Below are positions 9,157 to 18,355 of a stretch of DNA of 64,000 bases, one piece after another. The DNA is from Archangium gephyra. GTDB lineage: Bacteria > Myxococcota > Myxococcia > Myxococcales > Myxococcaceae. Each line of letters starts with the position of its first letter. Positions within the stretch are counted from its first letter, which is position 1. The translations under genes were made by a program, and so were the position numbers. The notes beneath the pieces were generated by a model. It did not search any database, was not told where the DNA came from, and saw nothing but the letters and a program-made list of their open reading frames with translations. The DNA lies in the NCBI RefSeq assembly GCF_001027285.1, contig NZ_CP011509.1, forward strand, positions 10,316,501 through 10,380,500, written 5' to 3'.

Positions 9157-11171
9157 CGGATGGCCTCCTGGACAGGCGGCTCCTGGAAGTAGGCCATCAG
9201 CTCGGCCGTGCTCATCTCGAGCACCTGGACGCCCTGCCTGCCGGGCAGGCTCTGCCCGCGCAGCCACATCGTGCGCTCGGCCTCGGCGGGATCGAGCACC
9301 ACCAGGCTGCCCAGGGGCAGGGGCCGCTTGCCGAAGAGCCGGTAGAGCAACATCCGGTGGTGCCAGGTCCAGATCGACAAGCCCAACAGGAAGGCGGGCC
9401 GGGTGTTCAGCACGCTCAGCAGCAGGTCGGCGAGATCCGGCGAGGAGAGGATGTCCTTCAGCTCGCCGATCCCCAGGAGGTAGTCGTCCTCGGTGAGCAT
9501 GGGCCGGTTGAAGAGGTTGGGAGGCAGGTAGCCCCGGTAGAGCCGCAGCACGATGATCTCCCGCTGCGGATCGAACGACTCGGGGACCTCCATGAGCTGG
9601 GTCCACCGCTGCTCGCCGGGCTCATGTCTCATCACGGTGGGTATGTCTCCGCCCCCCGGACCGGGGGGCTGGATGACGTGGATGCGCCGCTCCGGCTGGC
9701 TGTCGGCGAGGGCGATCTCCAGCAGGGGGAAGCGCAGCAGCGTGATGTGGACGCCGGGGGGAATCTCGCGCGCCATCCCCCGGAGGAAGGACAGCGAGTC
9801 GGCGGCATGGCCGAACATGTTCTGGAACTCGTAGAACAGGTTCTCCTCGCCGAAGCACAGCGCATAGCGCTGGGCGAGGGCGCTCATGGAGAGGCCGGGG
9901 GGGACGGCGCCCACGTTCTCCTCGATCTTCTCGCGGAGCAGCGTGCGGAAGCCCTCGAACAGGGTGCTCTGCTCGGGCAGGCTGTCGCCCAGCAACAGGG
10001 TGAAGGGCCGCTCCAGCAGATGGGACAGGGCGGGAGGCGCGGGCTCGTTCGCCCGGACCGGCGAGTGCGTGATGCGCGGAGGCGCCACCTTGCGGCGCTG
10101 GAAGTCGAACAGGGTGGAGTCCTGGCCTCGCAGGTAGAGCACCGGAGAGAAGGCCTCGGCGCTGCCCTGGAAGGCGCCGAGCACCGTGAGCCTCGCGTCC
10201 TGGAGGCTGCGAGCCACGTCGCCTCGAGAGGAAGAGGCGTTCGTGAGGGCCTGGTAGAAGGCCCGCGAGCAGACGCGGGCGAGGTCGGCCTTGACCGGCC
10301 ACAGGTGGGCGACGACCGCGTCGGCGCCCGTGCGCGCGAGCCACTCCGCCGCGCTGGCCAGGACTCCGGGTCTGGCGCCCTCGCAGGCGTCGAGCACGAT
10401 GAGGCGCAGGTCCCTGCGGAAGTCCGTCCTCAGCTGCTGGGCCAGCAGCTCCACCGACACCCCCACCTCCTGGCCCTCGGCATCCTCGAACAGGAGTTGC
10501 GGGGCGCCCTTCTCATCGACACTCCCGTGCCCGATGAAGTGGATGATGTGGGGCGTGGGCCCGCGCTTCAGCCCGTCGAAGAGGTAGGGCAGCCGGGCCC
10601 GCGCGCCCACGAGCGGATCCAACCACTCGATCTCCCCGGACTCGATGCTGTCATGGAGGGCGGCCCGGAGCCCCGTGAGGGCCGACTCGGCCGAGGGCGC
10701 GATGGCCAGGACGCGCACCGCGCCCTCCACCTCCCGGGGTTGCCAGGGGTCCGTCGAGCGCACGCCGCGGACCAGGAGCACATCCGGCGAGCTGCCCAGG
10801 AAGGACAGGGTCGTCTCCGGCTCGCAGAGCGCCTCCCAGGGGAAGGCCTGGAGCGCGGCATCGTGAATCATCAACCGCAGGAGGACCTGCTCGTCGCCCG
10901 AGGCCTCCCGCAGCCGGAACAGCACCTCCTCGAGGCCCTGCTGGAAAAGCGCCTGGTAGAAGATCTGCGCCTGCTTCAGGCCCTCCCCCAGGGGCTCGGC
11001 ACGAGCGGCGGCCTTCTCGGCCAGCGTGGCGAAACGGCTCAACTGCTCCAGGGTGACGGCCGGGAGGAGATGGGGAACGGGGTGCTCACCCCGGCTGCCC
11101 TGAGCGGCGGCGCGTACTCCGGTATCGCTCCGCTCGAGCTCGACCTCCAACCATTTCCTGGAAAGCACCAT
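9153..11171 (-). CDS. CHAT-domain (caspase-like) protease with SIR2-like C-terminal region
   Basis: 672 aa. The ATG at 11171 follows a GGGGAGGG ribosome binding site by 3 nt; the frame is open further upstream, but that part is antisense-like sequence. The CHAT peptidase domain (about 95-350) carries the dyad His215 in HFIGHGS and Cys263 in LDACEGA. After a short linker, residues about 388-672 start with FTLLLGDS and end with LTEDDYLLGI, FLLGLSIWTWHHRMLLYRLF and a beta strand, GVQVLEM. I read this as a SIR2-like fold (SIR2_2 type) lacking the usual GAG nucleotide motif. That part is inference. CHAT proteases are effectors in several bacterial defence and cell-death systems. The gene overlaps the nSTAND-WD40 gene by ATGA and lies 115 bp downstream of the BamA-like gene. 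Confidence 0.85.
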   Translation of the reverse strand: MVLSRKWLEVELERSDTGVRAAAQGSRGEHPVPHLLPAVTLEQLSRFATLAEKAAARAEPLGEGLKQAQIFYQALFQQGLEEVLFRLREASGDEQVLLRLMIHDAALQAFPWEALCEPETTLSFLGSSPDVLLVRGVRSTDPWQPREVEGAVRVLAIAPSAESALTGLRAALHDSIESGEIEWLDPLVGARARLPYLFDGLKRGPTPHIIHFIGHGSVDEKGAPQLLFEDAEGQEVGVSVELLAQQLRTDFRRDLRLIVLDACEGARPGVLASAAEWLARTGADAVVAHLWPVKADLARVCSRAFYQALTNASSSRGDVARSLQDARLTVLGAFQGSAEAFSPVLYLRGQDSTLFDFQRRKVAPPRITHSPVRANEPAPPALSHLLERPFTLLLGDSLPEQSTLFEGFRTLLREKIEENVGAVPPGLSMSALAQRYALCFGEENLFYEFQNMFGHAADSLSFLRGMAREIPPGVHITLLRFPLLEIALADSQPERRIHVIQPPGPGGGDIPTVMRHEPGEQRWTQLMEVPESFDPQREIIVLRLYRGYLPPNLFNRPMLTEDDYLLGIGELKDILSSPDLADLLLSVLNTRPAFLLGLSIWTWHHRMLLYRLFGKRPLPLGSLVVLDPAEAERTMWLRGQSLPGRQGVQVLEMSTAELMAYFQEPPVQEAIR

Positions 11172-11182
11172 CCACCCTCCCC

Positions 11183-11214
11183 GTGTCAGGACACTTCCCG
11201 GGGTTAGAGTGTCC
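11183..11214 (-). promoter_or_regulatory. Overlapping inverted repeats just upstream of the CHAT gene
   Basis: Two dyads share bases: GTGTC-AG-GACAC at 11183-11194 and GGACACT-N12-AGTGTCC at 11189-11214. They end about 12 nt from the CHAT start codon and sit right before its ribosome binding site. They could form an operator or an mRNA leader hairpin. No promoter boxes are clear between the BamA-like stop and the CHAT start. Confidence 0.3.
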
Positions 11215-11286
11215 ACCGGGGCTCCGTGAGCCACCGGACCCTCCGGGAGGAGCCGGGGTAGCAACCGCCCGAGCCCCCGCCAGCGG

Positions 11287-14200
11287 TCAGAAGGTGCCGA
11301 TGCTGAAGTGGAACTGCAGGAGCGGCTCGTTGAGCGTCTCGTCGGGGTCCAGGTTGATGCCCACGTCGAAGGACAGCGGGCCCACCGGCGTCTGGTAGCG
11401 AGCGCCGATGCCCGTCGAGTAGCGCAGCGCGGCGAACTGGTACTGCTCCAGGTCTTCCCAGAGGTTGCCCGCCTCCAGGAAGAGGCCCACGTCGAAGGAG
11501 GAGCCCACGGGAATGCGCAGCTCACCCTTGGCGAGGGTGAACAGCTGCCCACCTTCGCTGGTGGGCGGCTGGCCGGCGAGAATGGTCAACAACTCCGTGG
11601 AGCAACCCGCCGGGTGCGCCAGCGAGCGGCAGTCCGCCAGCTGGCGCCGCAGCGACGTGCGCCGGTCCTCGCCGAGGATGCCATCCTCCCGGAAGCCGCG
11701 CAGGCTGGAGGAGCCGCCCAGGTAGAAGCGCTTGGAGCCGATGACCCAGGAGTCCTCCTCCAGGGGCACGATGGTGCCACCGCGCACGGACAGGGCCAGC
11801 ACCGCCTTGGACGGCAGGGGCACGTAGCCGCTCACGTTGCCCATCAGCTTCACGCCGTTGATGGGCTGGGCCTCGGTGGGCTCGCCGCTGGCGTTCGTCG
11901 GCAGCGAGCGGATGTCGCGCATCAGCTCGGCGCTGGTGGACACCACCAGGCCCCTGCGCGGGTTGGCGGGATCATCCCGCAGGTCCACCGCACCGGAGGC
12001 GCGCAGCGAGTTGAGGATGAAGAAGCCGGTGGGGAAACGCAGACGCTCCTGGTCCGCGCGGCTCGGCGCGGTGAGCTGGCGTTCTCCGCGCTCCAGCAGG
12101 TTGCCCTCCAGCTCGTACTGCAACCCGAAGCTCAGCCAGCGCGTCGCCGACCAGTCCAGGCCCGCCACCGCGGCGGCTCGGGTGGAGAGGTACGAGGGCC
12201 GGTGCACGCGCTCGCCGATGAGATCGACGCGGGCACCCACCTCCAGGGGCAGCAGGCCGTAGAGCCGGGGCTGGGCGGCCGACAGCACGGCGCGTCCACC
12301 GAAGTCACTCACCCAGTCATACGGCCCGGGCGCCTTGCACTCCTCGGGCACCGCGGTGCAGCGGGCGCGGGCGATGGAGGCCTTCTCCCAGCCCTGCGCG
12401 CTCCACCCGATGTAGTTGAGCTTCAACCGGCCCGACAGGTTGAGCCCGCGCCCGTCCACGTTGGAGCGCGACACGTCCAGGCCCAGCCGAGGGCCTTCCG
12501 CCAGGAAGTAGCCGCCGGCGACCTCGCCCTCCCAGCGCGGACGCTCGCGCACCTCCACCACCACGTCCTTGCTGGCCTCGGGCACGTCCGGCTTCTCCAG
12601 CCGCACCGTGGCCTGCCGGAAGATGTTGAGGAGCGTGAGCCGGCGCTGGCTCTCGAAGAGCTTGTCCGGGCTGAGCACCTCGTCCTCCTTGAGGCGCACC
12701 GTGGCGCGCACCACCTCCTCGTTGGTGCGTGACGTTCCGCGCACGAGGATGCGGCCCACCGTCACCTGGGGACCCGGCTCCAGGCGGTAGAGGACGCTCA
12801 CGCCCTTGGCCGCGAGGTTCGGCGCCGCCTCCGCGCGGGCGAAGAGGTAGCCCTTGCGCCCCAGCTCGGTGACGAGCGCCTGCTGCCCGCGCTCCACCGC
12901 GTCGTTGCTCATGGGCTCGCCCGCCTTGATGGGCACCAGGCTCCGGCCGTCGAAGCCCTGCGGCCCGCCCTCGATGCGAATCTCGGACACGCGCATCTGC
13001 GGGCCCTCGAACACGTCGAACCAGCCCACCGCCGTGCGCCGGCCCACCGCCCGTTCCATCTTGACGAAGCGCACCCGGGCCTGGAGGAAGCCGCGCTCGC
13101 GGTAGGCCTCCGTCATCACCTCCGCCGCGTCCCGCCACGCCTCCTCGACGAAGACGGTGGCCGGGTTGTGCACCCACTCGGGAGGCCCCATGTGGCGCTT
13201 GCCGGGCCCCATCTCCACCGCGTCCGCCAGCAGCGGCGCCGTGGTGGGCTGGGGCTCGTTGGAGCGCACGTGCTCGGTGAGCATCTCGCGCAGGTCCTCG
13301 TTGGAGAGGACCTTGTTGCCCCGGAAGATGACGCGCCGCACGCGCAGCGGATGGCCTTCCTCGATGTCGAAGGCGAGCACCGCCGCCTCGCCGTCCGGGC
13401 GGTGCACCTCACGCGTCTCCACGTGCACGTCGTTGAAGCCGCGGTAGCGGTAGAAGGACTCCAGCCGCCGTGCCAGCCGCGCCACCGTCTGGGAGTCCAG
13501 CGGCTCCGTGCCGTCATAGGACAGCATCCGCGCCAGCACGGTGTCCGGGAAGCGGTGGTTGCCGTGGAAGTGGAAGGTGAAGCGGGGCCCGGCGGAGATG
13601 GGCACCACCACCGTCGCCGCGTCGCCCGACTTCTTCTGCTTGGGCTGACCCACCGTGGCGCGCCAGTAGCCGCGGGTGCGCAGCAGGGTCCGCAGCCGCT
13701 CCAGTCCGGACTCCAGGCCACCGCGGTCCAGCACGCCGCCCACGCGCAGGCCCAGCGTGGCGAGCAACTCGGACAACGGCAGGCCGGGGCTGCCCGTCAC
13801 CGAGACGGCCGCCACCCGCGTGGGACTGCCCTCGAAGACGGTGAAGACGAGCGCCACGCCTCCGGCCACGGCCTCGCGCGTGAGCTGGATGCGCGCGTCG
13901 TTGTAGCCCTGGCGCCCGTACGCGCGGGACAGGCCCTTCATGGCCGCGCCCAGCACGTCCTCGTCGAGCAGCTTGTCCTGCTCGATGCCATCCGCCTTCA
14001 GCGCCGCCCGGAGCACCGCGTCGGAGAGGACGACGTTGCCTTCCACGTCGATGCGGCGGATGCGCGCCATGGACGTGAGCTCGAAGACCACGCGCACGCC
14101 CTCGGGCACGTCCACCGTGCGCACGACGATGTCGGAGAAGCGCCCGCTGGCCCACAGCCGCTCCACCGAGCGGCGCACCGCGCGGGCCGACAGCGCCTGT

Positions 14201-14418
14201 CCCTTGCGCACCGCCACCAGCTCCACCAGCCCCGCCGAGTCCTCCTCCGCGGGCAGGTGCAGCTCCACCTCCACCACCTGGGGACCCGCCGGGAGCACCG
14301 GCTCCGGGCGCACGGGAATCGGCTCCGTCTCGGTGGCCTGCGCCCCGGCGGACTTCGCTGGCTCCACTGCCCTCACCGGCTGCGCCATCGCGCCGCCGGC
14401 CAGCAGCAGGCAGAGCAC
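11287..14418 (-). CDS. BamA/TamA-type Omp85 outer-membrane assembly protein
   Basis: About 1043 aa. Several POTRA domains precede a C-terminal Omp85 (D15/surface antigen) beta-barrel. The POTRA marks include VRIIFRG-like strands such as VRRVIFRGNKVLSNEDL. The barrel contains FYLGGSSSLRGFREDG, the conserved loop-6 type RGF motif, and ends in a terminal strand with a C-terminal Phe (LLQFHFSIGTF). Family knowledge: Omp85 proteins insert or translocate beta-barrel proteins. The gene directly follows tamB, so a TamA-like role with TamB is likely. The start is uncertain. I use GTG 14418, 5 nt after the tamB stop, but its signal peptide is short. GTG 14499 gives a longer leader overlapping tamB by 76 nt. 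The barrel has a Cys pair in its central loops. Confidence 0.85.
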   Translation of the reverse strand: MLCLLLAGGAMAQPVRAVEPAKSAGAQATETEPIPVRPEPVLPAGPQVVEVELHLPAEEDSAGLVELVAVRKGQALSARAVRRSVERLWASGRFSDIVVRTVDVPEGVRVVFELTSMARIRRIDVEGNVVLSDAVLRAALKADGIEQDKLLDEDVLGAAMKGLSRAYGRQGYNDARIQLTREAVAGGVALVFTVFEGSPTRVAAVSVTGSPGLPLSELLATLGLRVGGVLDRGGLESGLERLRTLLRTRGYWRATVGQPKQKKSGDAATVVVPISAGPRFTFHFHGNHRFPDTVLARMLSYDGTEPLDSQTVARLARRLESFYRYRGFNDVHVETREVHRPDGEAAVLAFDIEEGHPLRVRRVIFRGNKVLSNEDLREMLTEHVRSNEPQPTTAPLLADAVEMGPGKRHMGPPEWVHNPATVFVEEAWRDAAEVMTEAYRERGFLQARVRFVKMERAVGRRTAVGWFDVFEGPQMRVSEIRIEGGPQGFDGRSLVPIKAGEPMSNDAVERGQQALVTELGRKGYLFARAEAAPNLAAKGVSVLYRLEPGPQVTVGRILVRGTSRTNEEVVRATVRLKEDEVLSPDKLFESQRRLTLLNIFRQATVRLEKPDVPEASKDVVVEVRERPRWEGEVAGGYFLAEGPRLGLDVSRSNVDGRGLNLSGRLKLNYIGWSAQGWEKASIARARCTAVPEECKAPGPYDWVSDFGGRAVLSAAQPRLYGLLPLEVGARVDLIGERVHRPSYLSTRAAAVAGLDWSATRWLSFGLQYELEGNLLERGERQLTAPSRADQERLRFPTGFFILNSLRASGAVDLRDDPANPRRGLVVSTSAELMRDIRSLPTNASGEPTEAQPINGVKLMGNVSGYVPLPSKAVLALSVRGGTIVPLEEDSWVIGSKRFYLGGSSSLRGFREDGILGEDRRTSLRRQLADCRSLAHPAGCSTELLTILAGQPPTSEGGQLFTLAKGELRIPVGSSFDVGLFLEAGNLWEDLEQYQFAALRYSTGIGARYQTPVGPLSFDVGINLDPDETLNEPLLQFHFSIGTF

Positions 14419-14423
14419 GAGCG

Positions 14424-17400
14424 TTACTGGGACTCCCAGCTCAACTTGAGCTCGATCCCAGGGTTGCCGAAGGCAGTCTCGCTGTTCTCGTTGTCCCACT
14501 GGCCCCGGAGGGAGAAGCGATTGTCGAAGAGGTACTCGGCGCGAGCGCGAGTTCCACGCCCACTGACGGGCTGCGTCAAGCCAATTTTAAGCTGTTCCGT
14601 GAGGAACTTCGACTCCAGGCGGGCCGTTGGCTCGGCCTGCTGGGTGGCGTCGTTGTAGGTGGTGGAGATCTGAAGGGACAGGCCCCGGAGGACGGGGTTG
14701 TTGGGCAGGAAGCGCTGCACCTGCCGGTCCAGGCCGGAGATGTTGAAGAAGGCCTCGGCGGCCAGGCCCGCGCTGGCCGAGGCGGCCGTCTCCTTGTCCG
14801 TGCTGGTGAGACCCAGCGTGAGGAGCGACAGCACATCGCCCTCGGTGAGGCTCGGCTCCGAGGTGAGGAGCAGCTGGGGAGCCGCCGGGCGGCCGAAGGC
14901 ATGGAGTTTCACCTGGTACTCACGCACCTGGGCCTGGGCGCGCAGGTCGAACATCGGGTCGATGCTGTAGCGGTCCTGGAACTCGATCTGCCCGCGGTCG
15001 ATGGCGAACTGGTTGTTGCGGAAGAAGGCCTGGCTGCCCTCGGCGGTCTCCACCACACCGAGGACACCCGGGCGCACGTTGGTGCCGGTGAGCTTGAGCG
15101 AGCCGAGCAGCCGTGCGCGGGCGAGGTTGTTGTCCAGCCACACGTCGGTGAGGAGCAGGCCCACGTCGAAGGTGAGGTACTCGCGAGGCTTCTCCGCGGG
15201 GGCGGCCAGCACGCTGCGCCGGGAGAAGCGCTTGAGGATGTCGTCCAGCTCCAGGCCGCGGCGGTAGCGCAGGTTGCGGATGTCCATGACGCCGCCCAGG
15301 CGCATCGCGTCCAGGGTGCCGGTGAGCCACAGCCGGCCGCTGGTGGTGAAGGGCAGGTCCTCGTGGAAGCGCGTGGCCACGTCGGTGAGGGCCACGTTCA
15401 TCAGGAGCTCCGAGGGACGGAAGTCGACCAGGGTGACCTCGCCGCTGCCCTGCATGCGGCCCTCGTTGAGGTAGCCCTCCAGGGACTCCAGGAGGATGCG
15501 CTGCCCGGTGAAGGCCACGCGGCCCTTCACGTCGCGCACCGCCAGCGGCTGGTCGCGCAGGGACAGCTTCGCGTCGGAGATGAGGGCCGAGCCCGCCACC
15601 TTGGGCGTGCGCGGGCTGCCCGTGGCCACGGCGTTGAGCTCCACGCGGCCGCCGGTGCGCACCAGCATGGGCGAGACGGACTCGAGCAGGCCCAGGTTCA
15701 TGCCGCCGCGCAGGTAGAAGTCCATCTGCTCGGGGCTGATCCACCCGGCCGCGGACAGCTCGGTGTCTGGCCCGCGGAAGGTGAAGGAGGGCACGTCCAG
15801 CCGCCCGTTGGCATAGCGCAGGGAGATGGGGCCGTCGTTGGCACCGGAGAACGCACCGCGCGCCAGGGTGAGCCGCTCCACGGTGGCGTCCATCTGGATG
15901 GCCTGGGCGTTCTTCAGCGCGCCCTGCGCCCGCACCACCGCCTTGACGGAGCCGGACAGGCCCTGGGTGAAGGAGTTGGCGGGCAGCAGCGGCCGGATTT
16001 CAGGCAGCTCCAGCGTCATCGCCGCCTCGAAGGGATAGGGCTCCTTCACGCGCATCCAGAGGATGCCGCTCGTGTCGCGGGAGGGGCGTCCGGCCAGTTG
16101 CAGCTCACGCCCTTCCATGCGGGCCTCGAAGCCCATGTTGCCCAGGTTGCGGCCGCCGAAGATGACCTGCGGGCCGGACACGTGGGCCGTCGTCACCGGC
16201 ACGTCCGTGTTGCCCGACACGGTGCCTTCCAGGGCCAGCGTGGCCTGCAGGCCCATGCGCTCGGCCGTCTCCTGTCCGGCGAGCTCCGCCAGGGACAGGT
16301 TGTCGCCACCGAAGCGGTAGTCCAGCACGCCCTTGTGGGGTCCGGAGAAGAAGAAGCTCCCGTCCACCCAGGTGCGGCCCAGCCGGCCCTCCAGCACCGT
16401 GCGCTCGAGCACCATGGCCTCGCCATTGTCGAAGCGCAGCCGGGCCGAGCCGTTGCCCATGTGCCGCCCGTAGTAGGTGGTGTCCTTGAAGTCGAGGGCC
16501 ACCAGTCCGGAGAACTGGTCCATCGGGCTGTCGATCTCCACCCGTCCCGAGACCTCGCCCTGCAGGGGCCCCTGCATGACGGAGATGGTGGAGTGCAGCG
16601 GGGCGATGATGTCGATCAGGTCCTCGGTGCGGCCGCGCGGCACCTGCACCTCGGCCCGCGCGTGCAGCGAGCGCCCGAAGGTGAGCTCCGCGTTGCCGAA
16701 GTACTGGGTGCGCCCCTTCTGGCCGGAGATGGTGGGGAAGCCCAGGAGCTTGTCCGCGTAGGTGAGCTTCCCCTGCACCACGCCCAGGTCGAAGTCCCAG
16801 AACATGAAGTCGCGCAGGGACAGGGTGGCGCCGATCTTCACCTGCGAGTACGGGCCCTCGACGGTGGTGCTCACCGAGCCATGTCCCGCCCACGGCAGCT
16901 GGGCGATGTGGCCGAAGTCGGACAGGTCCGCGTCGCCGTGCGCGTTGACGAGGAGGCCCTTCTGCGAGTCGTAGAAGAGCGTCACCTCGCCGCCGATGCG
17001 AGAGCGGCCCGAGTCGATCTCGATACCGGAGAAGGTGACGCGATCCGGCAGGAGGGACACCTGCGTGCGCACGTGGCCGCGCTCGTAGGTCAGCAGGGTG
17101 CGTCCGGAGTCCACGGGCGCGTCGAAGGCACGCGAGGCGAGGATGAAGCGGCCGTGGCGCAGGTCCAGATCGCCCGACAGGTTGGGCCTGGGCAGCAGCG
17201 TGCCGGACAGGTGGGCCTTGGCGTTGGCCGGGAAGTCCACCCAGGAGCCGGTCAGGCCCGCCTTCTCCAGGATGCGGCCGAACTGCGCCTCATGCGTCTC
17301 CAGGTCCACCTCGACGGGCAGTCCCGGACGCAGCGCGAGCGTCCCGGTGATGCGTGCGTTGCCACCCGAGCCGATGGGGACGAGCAGCTCCTCCACCGTC

Positions 17401-18350
17401 ACCAGCTCACCGGCGTACGCCAGCCGCGCGGTGAACGAGCCCGGGGAGTACTGCGCATAGGAGATGCCGCTGCCCGACAGCTCCACGGACACGCTGGGCG
17501 CCGCCGGGCGGCCATTGGCCGTGAGCCGCGTCCAGAGGTGGCCCTGGGCGGGCTTGGGCAGCAGCCCCGCCCGCGACAGCGTGCGCAGCGGCAGGAACAC
17601 CTGGGCGTCCAGCGCGAGCACGGGCTCGCACAGCTGCTCCACGCGTCCGGAGATGTTCACCGTCACGTCGTCCAGCGACGCCTCGGCGCGGTCCAGCTCC
17701 AGCAGCTCCTCGTCCACGTCCAGCGCGCCCGAGAGCGCGAGCCGTCCGAGGGTGAGCTCCTGTCCCGGAGCCAGGTGGACCAGGCCGCGCCGGGCCTCCA
17801 CCTCGAACTCCTCCTCGCCCCAGCGCTCGCGCAGGCTGACGTCCAGCTCGGACAGCTCCACCTGCCGGCCACCGGGCAGCGCCAGCCGCACCTCCGCGCC
17901 GGTGATGGCCACGCGCGCCAGCCGCAACCGCCGCAGCGGCTTGAGCAGGCACTCGCCGGGCTCACCCGCGGGCGGCCTGGGACGGGACAAGTCCAGCGAC
18001 ACGCGCGGCCGGTGCACCTTCACCAGATCGATGGCGAGCTGACCGGAGAGCGGGTTGGGCAGGCCGAGCTGCACCTCGGCCGAGTCCGCGGCGAACAGGG
18101 GCGTGTCCGCGCCCTTCTCGAAGACGGACAGTCCGCGGAGGATGAGGCGCTGGCCGAGCGGATCCACCTCGCACTGGCCGATGCCCACTTCCATCCCCAG
18201 CAGCGTGGGCAGCTGACGCCGGGCCTGCGTGCACAGCTGATCCCAGGCGGTGCGCGTACGGAGGACCAGCACCGTCCCCAGCACGAGCGTGAGGACGATG
18301 AGCCACAGCGGCGGCCTGCGCGCGCCCTGCTGCCTGTTCCGGAGAGCCAA
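14424..18350 (-). CDS. tamB: TamB-like translocation and assembly module protein
   Basis: 1308 aa, within the family range of about 1200-1500. An N-terminal signal anchor (PLWLIVLTLVLGTVLVL) is followed by a long beta-helical AsmA-like region and the TamB C-terminal domain (DUF490), seen in LRAQAQVREYQVKLHAFGRP, SEPSLTEGDVLSLLTLGLTS and LFDNRFSLRGQWDNEN. The start is TTG at 18350, 5 nt after the upstream ATPase stop, with a weak ribosome binding site. Family knowledge: TamB is anchored in the inner membrane, spans the periplasm and works with an Omp85 partner. TamB/YhdP/YdbH proteins are also implicated in phospholipid transport to the outer membrane. The Omp85 gene follows at once, supporting a TamA-TamB pair. 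Confidence 0.88.
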   Translation of the reverse strand: MALRNRQQGARRPPLWLIVLTLVLGTVLVLRTRTAWDQLCTQARRQLPTLLGMEVGIGQCEVDPLGQRLILRGLSVFEKGADTPLFAADSAEVQLGLPNPLSGQLAIDLVKVHRPRVSLDLSRPRPPAGEPGECLLKPLRRLRLARVAITGAEVRLALPGGRQVELSELDVSLRERWGEEEFEVEARRGLVHLAPGQELTLGRLALSGALDVDEELLELDRAEASLDDVTVNISGRVEQLCEPVLALDAQVFLPLRTLSRAGLLPKPAQGHLWTRLTANGRPAAPSVSVELSGSGISYAQYSPGSFTARLAYAGELVTVEELLVPIGSGGNARITGTLALRPGLPVEVDLETHEAQFGRILEKAGLTGSWVDFPANAKAHLSGTLLPRPNLSGDLDLRHGRFILASRAFDAPVDSGRTLLTYERGHVRTQVSLLPDRVTFSGIEIDSGRSRIGGEVTLFYDSQKGLLVNAHGDADLSDFGHIAQLPWAGHGSVSTTVEGPYSQVKIGATLSLRDFMFWDFDLGVVQGKLTYADKLLGFPTISGQKGRTQYFGNAELTFGRSLHARAEVQVPRGRTEDLIDIIAPLHSTISVMQGPLQGEVSGRVEIDSPMDQFSGLVALDFKDTTYYGRHMGNGSARLRFDNGEAMVLERTVLEGRLGRTWVDGSFFFSGPHKGVLDYRFGGDNLSLAELAGQETAERMGLQATLALEGTVSGNTDVPVTTAHVSGPQVIFGGRNLGNMGFEARMEGRELQLAGRPSRDTSGILWMRVKEPYPFEAAMTLELPEIRPLLPANSFTQGLSGSVKAVVRAQGALKNAQAIQMDATVERLTLARGAFSGANDGPISLRYANGRLDVPSFTFRGPDTELSAAGWISPEQMDFYLRGGMNLGLLESVSPMLVRTGGRVELNAVATGSPRTPKVAGSALISDAKLSLRDQPLAVRDVKGRVAFTGQRILLESLEGYLNEGRMQGSGEVTLVDFRPSELLMNVALTDVATRFHEDLPFTTSGRLWLTGTLDAMRLGGVMDIRNLRYRRGLELDDILKRFSRRSVLAAPAEKPREYLTFDVGLLLTDVWLDNNLARARLLGSLKLTGTNVRPGVLGVVETAEGSQAFFRNNQFAIDRGQIEFQDRYSIDPMFDLRAQAQVREYQVKLHAFGRPAAPQLLLTSEPSLTEGDVLSLLTLGLTSTDKETAASASAGLAAEAFFNISGLDRQVQRFLPNNPVLRGLSLQISTTYNDATQQAEPTARLESKFLTEQLKIGLTQPVSGRGTRARAEYLFDNRFSLRGQWDNENSETAFGNPGIELKLSWESQ

Positions 18351-18355
18351 AACCG

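Noticed and set aside
9157-9606. N-terminal extension of the nSTAND protein
   Set aside because: The frame is open, but these residues lie over the CHAT gene and are not family-like; ATG 9156 gives the standard N-terminus and ATGA coupling.
14419-14499. Longer start (GTG 14499) for the BamA-like protein
   Set aside because: It overlaps tamB by 76 nt and has no clear ribosome binding site; kept as an alternative only.
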